A stretch of 64,000 nucleotides of DNA from an uncultured Oscillospiraceae bacterium (GCA_944385095.1 CALWVS010000005.1:1-64000); one strand, 5' to 3'. Counted from the stretch's first letter, positions 1 through 9,099 are shown. Program-made: numbers and translations. The notes: generated by a model not told the origin, from the sequence alone.

Positions 1-174
1 GCCTCTCCACCTAAAACTCTATATTTTCCTACCAGGGTTCTTTTTTGTATTGTCTGCACATGATGGGGCTGTTCACACAACTACCTTGACCCTCGGGTTT
101 TTATTTTGACATCACAGCCACACCCTGACGGCGAAACCGCCTTTGAAAAAGTAGGTGTTCATGTAATGTCCATC

Positions 175-542
175 TGGTGGAGGCGGGGGGAGTCGAACCC
201 CCGTCCGAAAATCCTTCCATGAAAACTTCTCCGGGTGCAGACGGTTATTGTGGGCAGCGTGACTGCCCCGTTCCCTTTCTGACAGGCAAGCCGTCACGCC
301 CGTCAGTCAGGTAAGCTTCATTGTACATGGTCAGCTCAAAGCTTTGCTGACGCACGTTCACCACGAAACGACGCCTAATCCCAGACCGTGGTCCTTCTGG
401 GTTAGACGGCTGCTGTTAATTAAGCAGCGTAAGCGTAATTTTCGTTGTTCTTTAATTTATAAAGAATGTCCGTTTTAAGGTGGTCAGACGCCACCACCCG
501 CTATTTTCACTTCCGTATCCCCGTCGAAACCGGTACGCCCCC
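175..542 (-). ncRNA. ssrA: transfer-messenger RNA (tmRNA)
   Basis: tmRNA rescues stalled ribosomes by acting first as tRNA-Ala and then as a short mRNA encoding a degradation tag. On the minus strand the 5' end reads GGGGGCGTACCGGTTTCGAC, the classic tmRNA start, and the 3' end carries a T-arm (GGTTCGACTCC) and ends CGCCTCCACCA. The first seven bases pair with CGCCTCC to form the acceptor stem. The internal reading frame near 420-450 ends N-N-E-N-Y-A-Y-A-A followed by TAA. I could not fix the resume codon. Its partner smpB lies about 600 bases upstream in the same direction. No clear separate promoter was seen, so it may be processed from a longer transcript. Confidence 0.96.
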
Positions 543-565
543 AGATAGAAAAGAGAGTTGGAAGC

Positions 566-596
566 CCCTTCTGTGAAGGTTTCCTTCACAGAAGGG
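566..596 (-). terminator. hairpin between cyclophilin gene and ssrA
   Basis: A 14-bp perfect stem (566-579 with 583-596) and 3-base loop lies 16 bases after the cyclophilin stop codon. The following U-run on the minus strand is weak, so it may be a partial terminator or a processing site ahead of tmRNA. Confidence 0.55.
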
Positions 597-611
597 AAAG
601 TTTATATAGGA

Positions 612-1133
612 TTAGCACTTCTCAGGTTCTGGATATTCCACACCAAAGGTATCTACTGTAACTTTTTTCATACGCTGCACCTCACGGGGTCTGTCGTTCC
701 AGTCACGTTTGGTATTCACAATGGCATCGGCAACCTCCATGCCTTCAATGACCTTGCCGAAGGAGGCATAGTCATCATCCAGATGGGGTGCATCCTCTAC
801 CATGATGAAAAACTGACTGCCGGCAGAGTTGGGAGCCATGGTGCGAGCCATGGACAAAACCCCACGGTGGTGCTTCAAATCATTCTGAAAACGGTTGTTG
901 GTAAACTCACCTTTGATGCAGTAGCCTGGTCCACCCATACCGGTTCCCTCAGGGCAGCCACCCTGAATCATAAAACCGGGGATGACACGATGGAAAATCA
1001 GACCATCATAATATCCCTTTTGAATGAGACTGATAAAGTTGTTGACTGTATTTGGTGCAACTTCAGGATAGAGTTCCGCTTTCATCATTCCACCATTTTC
1101 CATTTCAATGGTGACAATAGGATTCTGAGCCAT
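612..1133 (-). CDS. peptidyl-prolyl cis-trans isomerase, cyclophilin type
   Basis: Catalyses cis-trans isomerisation of peptide bonds before proline. The 173-residue protein is a single cyclophilin domain with no signal peptide or membrane segment, so it is probably cytoplasmic. Visible family motifs are FHRVIPGFMIQGG, the MART..NSAGSQFFI segment and the FGKV.EGMEV segment near the C-terminus. I start at the ATG at 1133 (MAQNPIV), which has AGGAG about 9 bases upstream; a GTG three codons earlier is less likely. It sits between smpB and ssrA on the same strand, 21 bases after smpB, so it is probably cotranscribed with smpB. Substrate proteins cannot be read from sequence. Confidence 0.93.
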   Translation of the reverse strand: MAQNPIVTIEMENGGMMKAELYPEVAPNTVNNFISLIQKGYYDGLIFHRVIPGFMIQGGCPEGTGMGGPGYCIKGEFTNNRFQNDLKHHRGVLSMARTMAPNSAGSQFFIMVEDAPHLDDDYASFGKVIEGMEVADAIVNTKRDWNDRPREVQRMKKVTVDTFGVEYPEPEKC

Positions 1134-1154
1134 TGGAAACACTCCTATTCTAGT

Positions 1155-1622
1155 TTAATATCTGGTATTTTTAGACTTCATGGTCCGGTCCATTTCACGT
1201 TTGGCATCCCGTTTGGCAGCAGATTCCCGTTTATCATAGAGTTTCTTGCCTTTGGCAAGTCCCAACTCCAATTTGACTCGGGAACCACGAAAATAAATGG
1301 CAAGGGGAATCAGTGAATAGCCATCCTGCTTGATATGGGCAAAGAGTTTCAGGATTTCCCGCTTGTGCATAAGCAGCTTCCGCTGACGTAAGGGGTCCTT
1401 GTTAAAAATATTCCCTTTCTCATAGGGGCTGATGTGCATTCCAATCACCCACATTTCCCCATCTTTGATATGGCAAAAGGAGTCTTTTAAATTCACATGC
1501 CCCTGTCGAATGGACTTTACTTCAGTGCCTGCAAGTTCAATTCCGGCTTCATACTTTTCTTCAATAAAGTAATCGTGGAATGCTTTGCTGTTTTTTGCAA
1601 CAATCTTGATTCCTTCTCCCAT
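1155..1622 (-). CDS. smpB: SsrA-binding protein SmpB
   Basis: SmpB binds the tRNA-like domain of tmRNA and delivers it to stalled ribosomes for trans-translation. The 155-residue length is typical. The N-terminus ([17 protein letters not shown]) and the core ([24 protein letters not shown]) are clear family signatures. The basic C-terminal tail, ending [15 protein letters not shown], is the part that enters the mRNA channel in characterised homologues. The start at 1622 has GGAGGTG 6 bases upstream. Its RNA partner ssrA lies just downstream on the same strand, with a cyclophilin gene in between. Confidence 0.97.
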   Translation of the reverse strand: MGEGIKIVAKNSKAFHDYFIEEKYEAGIELAGTEVKSIRQGHVNLKDSFCHIKDGEMWVIGMHISPYEKGNIFNKDPLRQRKLLMHKREILKLFAHIKQDGYSLIPLAIYFRGSRVKLELGLAKGKKLYDKRESAAKRDAKREMDRTMKSKNTRY

Positions 1623-1713
1623 GCAGACACCTCCCTCTGTTCCAGTTTATCCAAATCAGGACACTTAGTATACCATACAAAAAGAGAAAATACAAGTATT
1701 AGAACATAGAAAG

Positions 1714-2451
1714 TTATGTATTTTGCAGTAGAATTTCCACTTCATGCAGTTGTTCCACGGTATTTACCCCAAGCATTTCCACAGGGGAGCAGGTATCGCA
1801 CAGCCCAACACGGTGCCCAGCTTCTTTCATCAGGGCGGGAACATCGGTGAGATACAGTTCCCCCTGTGCATTGTTGTTGGTCAGTTTTTGTAGGGCAGAG
1901 AGCAGCTCTGGGGCGTGGAACACATAAGTACCTGTGTTGACCTCGCATACTGCTTTCTGTTCTGGTGTACAGTCCTTGTCCTCTACAATACAGGCAAAGC
2001 TTCCATCTACTTCACGGATGATACGACCATAGTTGCCGCCTTCTTCCAGATGTGCAGATAACAGAGTACAGGCGTTTCCTTCTGTCAGGTGGGTTTGTAC
2101 CAATGATTGGAAGGTCTCACGCTTCATCATAGGTGCATCTCCGCAGCAGATAATCACATGACCATCGTAGTGCTCCAACAGATGGGCAGCACACTGGACG
2201 GCATGACCAGTGCCATGCTGTTCCTCTTGTAGGGCGTAGGGATGGTTGGGATAGGCAGACAGAACAGCCTCCTTTTTCCAGCCTACCACTAAAATCACAT
2301 CTTCTTCTGGTAAAAAATCCAGTGCAGACAGAACATAGTGCAGAAGTGGTTTTCCGTTGGCTAAACGCATGACTTTTGGAAGGTCAATTCCCTCTGTCTG
2401 TAGACGTGTTCCCTTTCCGGCGGCTAAAACCAATGCTTTTACCTGATTCAT
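1714..2451 (-). CDS. GlmU-like sugar-1-phosphate nucleotidyltransferase (pyrophosphorylase domain only)
   Basis: The 245-residue protein matches the N-terminal uridylyltransferase domain of bifunctional GlmU, which makes UDP-GlcNAc from GlcNAc-1-phosphate and UTP. Motifs seen are the nucleotide-binding LAAGKGTR (residues 8-15), QHGTGHAVQ, CGDAP and a YLTDV segment. The left-handed beta-helix acetyltransferase half of GlmU is absent; the reading frame ends normally with no sign of a remnant downstream. It may therefore be a stand-alone pyrophosphorylase or act on another sugar phosphate. The start ATG overlaps the thiN stop as ATGA, implying translational coupling. GGGAGG precedes the start. 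Confidence 0.85.
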   Translation of the reverse strand: MNQVKALVLAAGKGTRLQTEGIDLPKVMRLANGKPLLHYVLSALDFLPEEDVILVVGWKKEAVLSAYPNHPYALQEEQHGTGHAVQCAAHLLEHYDGHVIICCGDAPMMKRETFQSLVQTHLTEGNACTLLSAHLEEGGNYGRIIREVDGSFACIVEDKDCTPEQKAVCEVNTGTYVFHAPELLSALQKLTNNNAQGELYLTDVPALMKEAGHRVGLCDTCSPVEMLGVNTVEQLHEVEILLQNT

Positions 2452-3137
2452 GGGGCAACATCCTCCCTGTTTTTTTCCCGTGCCCAGAGTTGGGGCAGAA
2501 TTTGATAGAAGTTCCCTTGGTCTCTCCAGAGAAGCAACAAGGTGCCATCCTGTACAGTAACCTGAGCGGGCACATCTAAGAATTCGTTGCTTACTCCAAG
2601 GGGGAAACTGGCAGAAAGGGTCTGCCCTTCCAGTTCAAATTTGAGATTTTTCAAAGTGACCCCATGAACTTCCCCACTGAGGCAGAAGGTGGACAGGAAG
2701 CCAGAGAGACCACTGGGAAATACCATGGTTTCATTGTGGAGTACAGTGGCAACGGTACCCTCTCCGGCAAGAATGCCCTGTGCGCCTTGGGTGGTGAGCC
2801 ATGCCAGTGCCTGTAAGTTGGCTAGAGTATGTTCTAAACGACCTCCCACACCGCCAAGCAACACAAAGCGGCGATACCCACGATTCAGACCCTCGCGCAA
2901 GGCGTATACCATGTCGGTGTCATCTTTGGCGGTGGGCAGCTGCACCACATTGGGGTGGTTGGGTTTATGCCCCAGAGAGTCAAAATCACCTACCACCAAA
3001 TCGGGTGGCACACCAAAGGCAGAAAGTGCCTCGTAACCTTTGTCGGCGGCAATGAGCATATCTTCAGAGCCGGGATGTGGGCACAGAGACCAGGACAGGG
3101 GCATAGCCCCTACAACATAACAAATTGGCTGATACAA
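2448..3137 (-). CDS. thiN: thiamine pyrophosphokinase
   Basis: Transfers pyrophosphate from ATP to thiamine, giving the cofactor thiamine diphosphate. Family signatures are AADKGYEAL, DLVVGDFDSLG, the acidic PTAKDDTDMVYAL motif and LLGGVGGRLEHTLANLQAL. I chose the TTG at 3137 (protein beginning YQPICYVVGA, 229 residues) because a GGGGG ribosome site lies 8 bases upstream and the length fits the family. An ATG at 3185 would add 16 residues but has no visible ribosome site. The gene overlaps the next gene by 4 bases. No TPP riboswitch was recognised upstream. Confidence 0.9.
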   Translation of the reverse strand: MYQPICYVVGAMPLSWSLCPHPGSEDMLIAADKGYEALSAFGVPPDLVVGDFDSLGHKPNHPNVVQLPTAKDDTDMVYALREGLNRGYRRFVLLGGVGGRLEHTLANLQALAWLTTQGAQGILAGEGTVATVLHNETMVFPSGLSGFLSTFCLSGEVHGVTLKNLKFELEGQTLSASFPLGVSNEFLDVPAQVTVQDGTLLLLWRDQGNFYQILPQLWAREKNREDVAP

Positions 3138-3249
3138 AGAAAGTTCCCCCTTTCGTGAACTGGCTCCATCAGCAGAGGTAGACATCTGATGGAGCAAAGA
3201 AATAGAATGATGACAGGAAAAAGAAACCTGTCAATTTCTTGTTAAGCTG

Positions 3250-3278
3250 ATTATAACACAGATGGCAGAGTTAGGGAA
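3250..3278 (-). promoter_or_regulatory. candidate sigma-A promoter for the thiN operon
   Basis: The minus strand has an extended -10 (TG then T then TATAAT, at 3250-3255) with a weak -35 (TTCCCT) about 17 bases upstream. It faces thiN and is the best candidate in the gap between the two divergent operons. Confidence 0.4.
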
Positions 3279-3297
3279 TAGAATCTTATCGGTTCTC

Positions 3298-3326
3298 TTG
3301 ACTTTCTTTGGGTAAGCGAATAGAAT
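3298..3326 (+). promoter_or_regulatory. sigma-A-type promoter for the cysteine desulfurase gene
   Basis: TTGACT (3298-3303) and TAGAAT (3321-3326) are separated by 17 bases. They lie 44 bases before the ATG at 3370. Confidence 0.55.
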
Positions 3327-3369
3327 GACAATACTTTTTGAATTTGACAAAAGATGAGGAGAACAGAGA

Positions 3370-4509
3370 ATGGGACACTATTTTGACTATGCAGCCACTA
3401 CCCCTGTTTGTCGGGAAGCTGTAGAGGCGGCAGTAGATGCCATGACTTGCGGCTGGGGCAATCCCTCTGCCCGTTATCCATTTGGCACAGATGCAGGTAT
3501 AGCCACAGAGCGGTGGCGCAATGAAATTGCAAAGGCTCTGCATTGTCAAAAGGATGAACTGGTATTTACCTCCTGTGGTACAGAAGGGGACAACTGGGCA
3601 ATTTATGGAGCGGTGGAACTGAACCGCAGAGTGGGCAAACACATCATTACAACAGCCATAGAACACAGTGCAGTGCTGGAACCATGCAAGGAGATGGAGC
3701 GCAGGGGCTATGAAGTGACCTACCTGAAGCCAGACCGGCAGGGGAGAATCTCTGTCCAGCAGGTAGCGGAGGCACTGAGAGAAGATACCGTTCTGGTTTC
3801 CATGATGCTGGTGAACAATGAACTGGGTACGATTTTGCCCATTGCTGAAGTGGGTCAATATTTAAAGGAGAGGAACAGCAGGGCACTGTTCCACTGTGAT
3901 GGAGTACAGGGATTTTTGAAAGTACCCTGTCATCCAAAGGAACTGGGTGTAGATTTGTTGTCCATCAGTGGGCATAAGGTTCATGCACCCAAGGGAATTG
4001 GTGCACTGTACATTCGTAAAGGTGTGAAGCTGCCGCCTATGATTCGTGGTGGAGGGCAGGAGAATGGACTGCGTTCTGGTACTGAACCAACCGCACAGAT
4101 TGCCGCTTTTGGGGCAGCGGTGCAGGTGGGCTGTCAGCAAATGGAGCAGACGATTGCCCATATGAGAGAGCAAAAAGAATTACTGTGGACACAGTTACAG
4201 GAAAAACTGCCCAATGTGAAGCGAGTAGGGGAGGGAACAGCACCCCATATTCTGACCATCACCATGCCAGGCTACAAAAGTGAAGTGGTGGTGAGGGTGT
4301 TGGGAGATATGGGAATCTGTGTATCTTCTGGTTCTGCCTGTCACAAGGGAAAAGCCAGCCATGTCTATGCTGCTCTGGGATTGCCCAAAAAGGAGCTGGA
4401 TGGGGTGTTGCGCATCAGTTTTTCGAGAGAGACAACGAGAGAGGATGTAGAAGCATTGGTAGATGGGCTTGTACAGGTGAGCAAGCAACTGTTTACCAGT
4501 CTTTCCTAA
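3370..4509 (+). CDS. cysteine desulfurase (NifS/IscS family)
   Basis: PLP enzyme that releases sulfur from cysteine as an enzyme persulfide, for Fe-S clusters, thiolated tRNA or other cofactors. The 379-residue protein starts YFDYAATTP, carries the PLP-binding lysine in SGHKVHAPKG (about K203) and the catalytic cysteine in SSGSACHKGK (about C324). AGGAG lies 9 bases before the ATG. No iscU, iscR or mnmA neighbour is present, so the acceptor is unknown. The next gene, a MATE exporter, starts 17 bases downstream and is probably cotranscribed. Confidence 0.93.
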   Translation: MGHYFDYAATTPVCREAVEAAVDAMTCGWGNPSARYPFGTDAGIATERWRNEIAKALHCQKDELVFTSCGTEGDNWAIYGAVELNRRVGKHIITTAIEHSAVLEPCKEMERRGYEVTYLKPDRQGRISVQQVAEALREDTVLVSMMLVNNELGTILPIAEVGQYLKERNSRALFHCDGVQGFLKVPCHPKELGVDLLSISGHKVHAPKGIGALYIRKGVKLPPMIRGGGQENGLRSGTEPTAQIAAFGAAVQVGCQQMEQTIAHMREQKELLWTQLQEKLPNVKRVGEGTAPHILTITMPGYKSEVVVRVLGDMGICVSSGSACHKGKASHVYAALGLPKKELDGVLRISFSRETTREDVEALVDGLVQVSKQLFTSLS

Positions 4510-4526
4510 AGAGGAGGAAGCATATC

Positions 4527-5927
4527 ATGTTTTCATATCTGCGTCGTGGAGGGAACTTCTATCGACGGGTAGGGGCATTGGCTGCTCCAATGATTTTACA
4601 GAATTTAATCACCAGTACACTGGCTATGGCTGACACTTTTATGGTAGGTATGTTGGGGGAGGAGCCTATGGCAGCGGTGACACTGGCAAATATCCCAGTT
4701 TTTGTCATCCAGCTCTTTTTCTTTGGAGTACAAAGCGGCTCTACAGTTTTGATTAGCCAGTATTGGGGCAAAGGGGACCGGGATGCCATCAATCGGGTAT
4801 TTGGAGTGGCTCTATGGGCGGTCAATCTGGTGTCCATCACATTTGCCCTCATTTTATGGATGGTTCCTACAGAATTTCTCAGTTTCTTTGGAAATGAACC
4901 AAAATTGATCGAACTGGCAGCAAAATACGCCCGTATTATTGGGATTTCATATATACTCAATGGCGTTACACTGGTGTATATTGCCGCATGGCGCAGCATG
5001 GAGCGTCCAAAACTGGGTATGTATATTCTGGCAGCATCTATGGGAACCAACACATTTCTCAACTGGGTGCTGATTTTCGGAAATCTGGGCGCACCGAAAT
5101 TGGGTGTAGAAGGGGCAGCCATTGCCACATTGATGGCCCGTATTGTAGAAATCTGCATTGTGGTGGTTCATATGATGAGAACAAGTACCTTCCGGTTCCG
5201 GCTTTCTGGCATTGTCTGCCCTGGTCGGTACATGGTGGGAAAATTCATCCGCTATGGTGGACCAGTGGTATGCAATGAAACCATGTGGGGTATGGGTACG
5301 GCAGTCTTTCCCACCATTATGGGGCATATGGATGGCAGTACAGAAATTCTGGCAGCTTATACCATTGCAGGCAATGTGGAAAAATTGTGCATGGTGGCAG
5401 CGTTTGGCATTGCTGGTACAGCATCCATTATCATTGGCAGAGAAATTGGGGCAGGTCGTTCTCATATGGTGTATGAAATTGGGTTGACTCTCAATACACT
5501 GGCAGCAGCAACGGGAACTGTGATTGGTGGATGTCTTTTGCTGTTTACCTATTTCATTGCTCCTCAATGGTTTTTCCCACTGTTCCATCTGTCTCCAGGT
5601 GCCTGTCAGGTGGCAACGATGATGTTAACAGTGCTCTCCTTTGTTATGCCGGTGCGAGATTTTAATAACTGTAATATTGTGGGTGTGTTGCGTGGTGGTG
5701 GTGATGTGAAGGCTGCCACACTGATTGACTTAATTCCATTGTGGCTGGTAGCCATTCCTCTGGCTGCTTTGGCTGGTGCAGTACTGCGGATGGAAATTTT
5801 ATGGGTGTATCTCGCCATGAGTACAGAGGCGGCGTTTAAATGTGGAGTTGGTGTCTGGAGATTGAAAAGCGGCAAGTGGATTCACGACTTGACAGGTTAT
5901 GAAGGGAAAAAAGAGGATTTGACATGA
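4527..5927 (+). CDS. MATE-family multidrug/toxin efflux transporter
   Basis: Inner-membrane antiporter of 466 residues with about twelve hydrophobic segments in two halves, as expected for the family, which exports organic cations or other small molecules using Na+ or H+ gradients. Family-like segments include ALAAPMILQNLI near the N-terminus, MADTFMVGMLG, QSGSTVLISQYWGKGD and VGVLRGGGDVKAA. GAGGAGG precedes the start. Its stop overlaps the next ATG (ATGA). The substrate cannot be inferred. Confidence 0.93.
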   Translation: MFSYLRRGGNFYRRVGALAAPMILQNLITSTLAMADTFMVGMLGEEPMAAVTLANIPVFVIQLFFFGVQSGSTVLISQYWGKGDRDAINRVFGVALWAVNLVSITFALILWMVPTEFLSFFGNEPKLIELAAKYARIIGISYILNGVTLVYIAAWRSMERPKLGMYILAASMGTNTFLNWVLIFGNLGAPKLGVEGAAIATLMARIVEICIVVVHMMRTSTFRFRLSGIVCPGRYMVGKFIRYGGPVVCNETMWGMGTAVFPTIMGHMDGSTEILAAYTIAGNVEKLCMVAAFGIAGTASIIIGREIGAGRSHMVYEIGLTLNTLAAATGTVIGGCLLLFTYFIAPQWFFPLFHLSPGACQVATMMLTVLSFVMPVRDFNNCNIVGVLRGGGDVKAATLIDLIPLWLVAIPLAALAGAVLRMEILWVYLAMSTEAAFKCGVGVWRLKSGKWIHDLTGYEGKKEDLT

Positions 5928-6769
5928 AACTGACTGTGTTAATTGAAAATACCGCACCAGAGGGCTGTGGGCTGTGTGCAGAACATGGACTGTCCTTGCA
6001 TATTGAATATAGGGGCAAGAATATCTTACTGGATGCAGGCTCCTCTGGCAGCGCAATGGACAATGCCAAGGCGTTGGGCATTGATATATCTGCTGTCCAG
6101 TTTGGTGTGCTGTCCCATGGGCACTATGACCATGCAGACGGATTTCGCCGCTTTTTTCAGGAAAATGACACTGCAAAAGTGTATTTGAAACAGGGGGCAG
6201 AATGTGCATACTTTTCTGTTTCCACAGGAGAACCCAGATTTGTGGGAATTCATCGGGAACTCTGGCAGCAGGAGCGGGAGCGATTTGAGCAGGTGACGGG
6301 AAAATACCAACTCAGTGAAGGGGTTTGGTTGATTCCACAGGGGCATGTTGCCCCTGAGTTTGCCAGTCGGGAAACTTCTTTACTGGAAAAGGTGGCACAG
6401 GATACCTTTATCCCTGACACATTCTGCCATGAACAGTCCCTTGTGTTGGAAGGTGAGAGGGGGCTTGTGGTGTGTAACTCCTGTTCCCATAATGGAATTA
6501 TCAACATTGTGAGAACAGTCAAAGAGCAGTTGCAAAAACCGGTTTATGCTGTCATTGGAGGGCTGCATCTGTTCAGCCGAACCAGTGAGAGTGGTATGAA
6601 CTGTTCAGAGGACTATGTAAAAGTCATAGCAGATGCGCTCATTCAGGAGGGCGTGGAACAGGTGTATACAGGGCACTGCACCGGAGAACAAGCCTTTGCC
6701 CTGCTGAAAACTTATCTTGGGGAGCGGCTGCACCCACTGTTTTCTGGTCAGGTGATTTCCATTCCATAG
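5924..6769 (+). CDS. metallo-beta-lactamase-fold hydrolase
   Basis: A 281-residue cytoplasmic protein with the metal-binding motif LSHGHYDHADG, a second histidine in CSHNGIIN and a C-terminal GGLHLF plus YTGHCTGEQA. This arrangement matches the subgroup annotated as dihydropterin-6-methyl-aminobenzene phosphate synthase-like metal hydrolases; the reaction in bacteria is not established. It overlaps the MATE gene by 4 bases, so the two are probably translated together. A strong terminator follows. Confidence 0.88.
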   Translation: MKLTVLIENTAPEGCGLCAEHGLSLHIEYRGKNILLDAGSSGSAMDNAKALGIDISAVQFGVLSHGHYDHADGFRRFFQENDTAKVYLKQGAECAYFSVSTGEPRFVGIHRELWQQERERFEQVTGKYQLSEGVWLIPQGHVAPEFASRETSLLEKVAQDTFIPDTFCHEQSLVLEGERGLVVCNSCSHNGIINIVRTVKEQLQKPVYAVIGGLHLFSRTSESGMNCSEDYVKVIADALIQEGVEQVYTGHCTGEQAFALLKTYLGERLHPLFSGQVISIP

Positions 6770-6776
6770 AGTATAG

Positions 6777-6812
6777 ATAAAAAGCTGCCTTTTGGCAGCT
6801 TTTTATCTATAA
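6777..6812 (+). terminator. rho-independent terminator
   Basis: AAAAAGCTGCC and GGCAGCTTTTT form an 11-bp stem with a TTTT-type loop directly after the stop at 6769. It ends the desulfurase-MATE-hydrolase operon. Confidence 0.85.
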
Positions 6813-6928
6813 AGAACAGAAATTGGAAGGGGAAAGATTTTCAAAAAATCCATATTCATTTGTGTTTTTTTATGGTATGATAACAGACAGTGACGAGAAA
6901 AGCCAAATAGGAAATCGAGGTGATGACT

Positions 6929-8383
6929 GTGAAAAAAAGAGGAATCATACTGTGGATTGTGACAGTATGTGTGATGACACTGTTATCAGGCTGTTTTTTT
7001 CGCACACCGGAGGATCTCTATCAGAGCCCAGAGCGGTCAGCAGACTATTTGAGCCTGACACAGACCATAAAAGATGTGAAAAATGCACTGGCACAGGAAT
7101 ATGGTGCAGAGGTCAATGATACCTCTGTCATGAGTGGGGACAATACTGCCCTTGTGCAGCTTCAGGATTTGGATGGTGACAAGGTTCGAGAAACGGCAGT
7201 GACCTTTTTCCGCATCCCTGAAGCGGAGAAACCACTAAAAATCTGTTTTTTTACCAAAACAGCAGAGGATACTTACCAAATGAGTGCTGTAGTGGAGGGC
7301 AATGGTTCTGCCATTTATCGGGTAGACTATGTAGATTTAGATGGTAGTGGTCATCAAGAAGTGGTGGTTAGCTGGCAGATGGGAACGGGGTCTTATTTGC
7401 TGGGGGCTTACTCTATAGAGGAGCCAGTAGAGCAGAATATCAACCGCATTTCGGTAGGAGAAGTAGCAAAGGCTGCATCTGCACCACCAGTTCAACAGGA
7501 AAAGACATTAGATTTGAAAAAGTATCGGGCAGCAGAGTTGCTTTCTACAGCATATAGTGGATATACTTTGTGTGATATTGATGAAGATACTAGAAACGAA
7601 ATTGCCATTGCCCGTGTGGGGATTGGTGGAACTGGGAGTACAGTGGAAATTTATGGGTATCAAGATGGTGCATTTGTGGTAGAAAGTACAGCTCCCTTGT
7701 CAAGCGGAATTGAGAGCTTAGAAAAAAATGGAGTAAAACAAAACTACGTAGGAGGAAGTGTGCCTGTTCGTGCCATTTATGTGTCCAGCAAGTTGCAGGA
7801 TGGACGGCATGTAGTGGATATTTTGTCCTATCAGAACAGCCAGTTTGTCAATATCAGTCTGGGAGAACAGGGAATCAGTGTGGAACATCTGGACCGCTAT
7901 GTGGATTTGGAACCTTCCGATGTGAATGCAGATGGAATTTTGGAATTACCTGTGCCCAGTGTGGCTCCCAGTGCTGGAGATTTGACTGCTTCTGACTTCT
8001 GGTTGATTGATTGGTATCAATATACAGCCAATGGAGGCAGAGTGAAAATGTGTACCACATTCCACAATATCTCGGATGGTTGGTATATTATCATTCCTGA
8101 CAATTGGAAAAATCAGATTGTTTTGCGGAGAAATGACAGTACCAGTGGACAGAGAGCAGTGATTTTTTACCACAAAGATGGGGAAAATGAGGAACCATTC
8201 CTTGTGATTTATAAGTTTACCAGCCAGTTTGAGCGGGCAACCCTTTCCAACCGGTTTGAACTGCGCAGAGAAAGTGATGCAGTATATGGGGCAGCGTTCT
8301 ATGAAATTGACTGGGACTGGGGTATGAGTGAGGTGGACTTGCAGGCGGCGTTCCATCTGATTCAAAGTGATTGGGAAGACTAG
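6929..8383 (+). CDS. lipoprotein with FG-GAP/VCBS-like acidic motifs
   Basis: I do not recognise a named family. The N-terminus is a lipoprotein signal (basic MKKRG, hydrophobic stretch, lipobox LLSGC with Cys22). Four acidic motifs of the D-x-D-x-D/E type followed by a beta strand occur near residues 80 (DLDGDKVRETAV), 136 (DLDGSGHQEVVV), 216 (DIDEDTRNEIAI) and 331 (DVNADGILELPV). They resemble the FG-GAP/VCBS repeats that bind calcium in beta-propellers. I use the GTG at 6929 because GAGGTGAT lies just upstream; ATG 6923 is an alternative. A two-component system follows 23 bases later, so a surface sensing role is possible. Confidence 0.75.
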   Translation: MKKRGIILWIVTVCVMTLLSGCFFRTPEDLYQSPERSADYLSLTQTIKDVKNALAQEYGAEVNDTSVMSGDNTALVQLQDLDGDKVRETAVTFFRIPEAEKPLKICFFTKTAEDTYQMSAVVEGNGSAIYRVDYVDLDGSGHQEVVVSWQMGTGSYLLGAYSIEEPVEQNINRISVGEVAKAASAPPVQQEKTLDLKKYRAAELLSTAYSGYTLCDIDEDTRNEIAIARVGIGGTGSTVEIYGYQDGAFVVESTAPLSSGIESLEKNGVKQNYVGGSVPVRAIYVSSKLQDGRHVVDILSYQNSQFVNISLGEQGISVEHLDRYVDLEPSDVNADGILELPVPSVAPSAGDLTASDFWLIDWYQYTANGGRVKMCTTFHNISDGWYIIIPDNWKNQIVLRRNDSTSGQRAVIFYHKDGENEEPFLVIYKFTSQFERATLSNRFELRRESDAVYGAAFYEIDWDWGMSEVDLQAAFHLIQSDWED

Positions 8384-8406
8384 TAGAGATCAGTGAGAGG
8401 TTGATC

Positions 8407-9099
8407 ATGGTGAAGAAAGTTCTTGTATTAGAGGATGAAGAAAATATTCGCAGTTTTGTGGTTATTAACCTGAAACGGGCAGGCTATGAGACTATAGAGG
8501 CAGGAACTGGAGAGGATGCACTTGCCATACTGAAACAGAATCCGGGAATTAAGGTTGCCTTGCTGGATATTATGCTGCCGGGCATTGATGGGTTTGAAGT
8601 CTGTCGCCGTATTCGGGCAATGGACAATAAAATTGGTATTATTATGCTGACAGCCAGAACACAGGAGATGGACAAGGTCACTGGACTGATGACCGGTGCG
8701 GATGACTATGTGACAAAGCCCTTTTCCCCGGCAGAGCTGACAGCCAGAGTGGATGCTCTGTTTCGGCGTACTGGTGGAGATGAGGAGGCAGCCGCTGCGG
8801 AAGAAATTGTCTATCCACCATTTCGCTTGAATACCAGAAACCGAACCTTGGAAAAAAATGACCAAAAGGTCAAGCTGACACAGGTGGAGTATGGTATTGT
8901 GAAGCTTTTTATGGAAAATCAGGGAAAGGCACTGTCCAGAGAGGAAATTCTGGATGCAGTTTGGGGAAAGGACTATTTTGGAGAGTTGAAAATTGTGGAT
9001 GTGAACATTCGCAGACTGCGGATCAAAATTGAGGATAACCCAACAAAGCCCATCTATGTGAATACGGTGTGGGGTTATGGTTACAAGTGGGGCAGCTGA
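8407..9099 (+). CDS. OmpR/PhoB-family response regulator
   Basis: Receiver domain (residues 1-120) with the acidic pair in LEDEEN, phospho-acceptor D54 in LLDIMLPG, and K in YVTKPFSP. The C-terminal winged helix contains the family ending VWGYGYKW. The ATG at 8407 is preferred over an earlier in-frame one because GAGAGG lies 6 bases upstream. The cognate histidine kinase begins 20 bases after the stop. Target genes are unknown; the lipoprotein gene upstream is an obvious candidate for the same signalling module. Confidence 0.93.
   Translation: MVKKVLVLEDEENIRSFVVINLKRAGYETIEAGTGEDALAILKQNPGIKVALLDIMLPGIDGFEVCRRIRAMDNKIGIIMLTARTQEMDKVTGLMTGADDYVTKPFSPAELTARVDALFRRTGGDEEAAAAEEIVYPPFRLNTRNRTLEKNDQKVKLTQVEYGIVKLFMENQGKALSREEILDAVWGKDYFGELKIVDVNIRRLRIKIEDNPTKPIYVNTVWGYGYKWGS

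Noticed and set aside
1..174. Possible small gene or terminator at the left edge, downstream of ssrA
   Set aside because: Only a short GGCG/CGCC hairpin without a T-run and tiny frames are present; nothing I can support.
3138..3297. TPP riboswitch upstream of thiN
   Set aside because: The conserved thi-box (CTGAGA region) is absent and the gap is short.
6823..7119. 98-codon frame overlapping the start of the lipoprotein gene
   Set aside because: It lacks a ribosome site and runs out of frame through the lipoprotein signal peptide.
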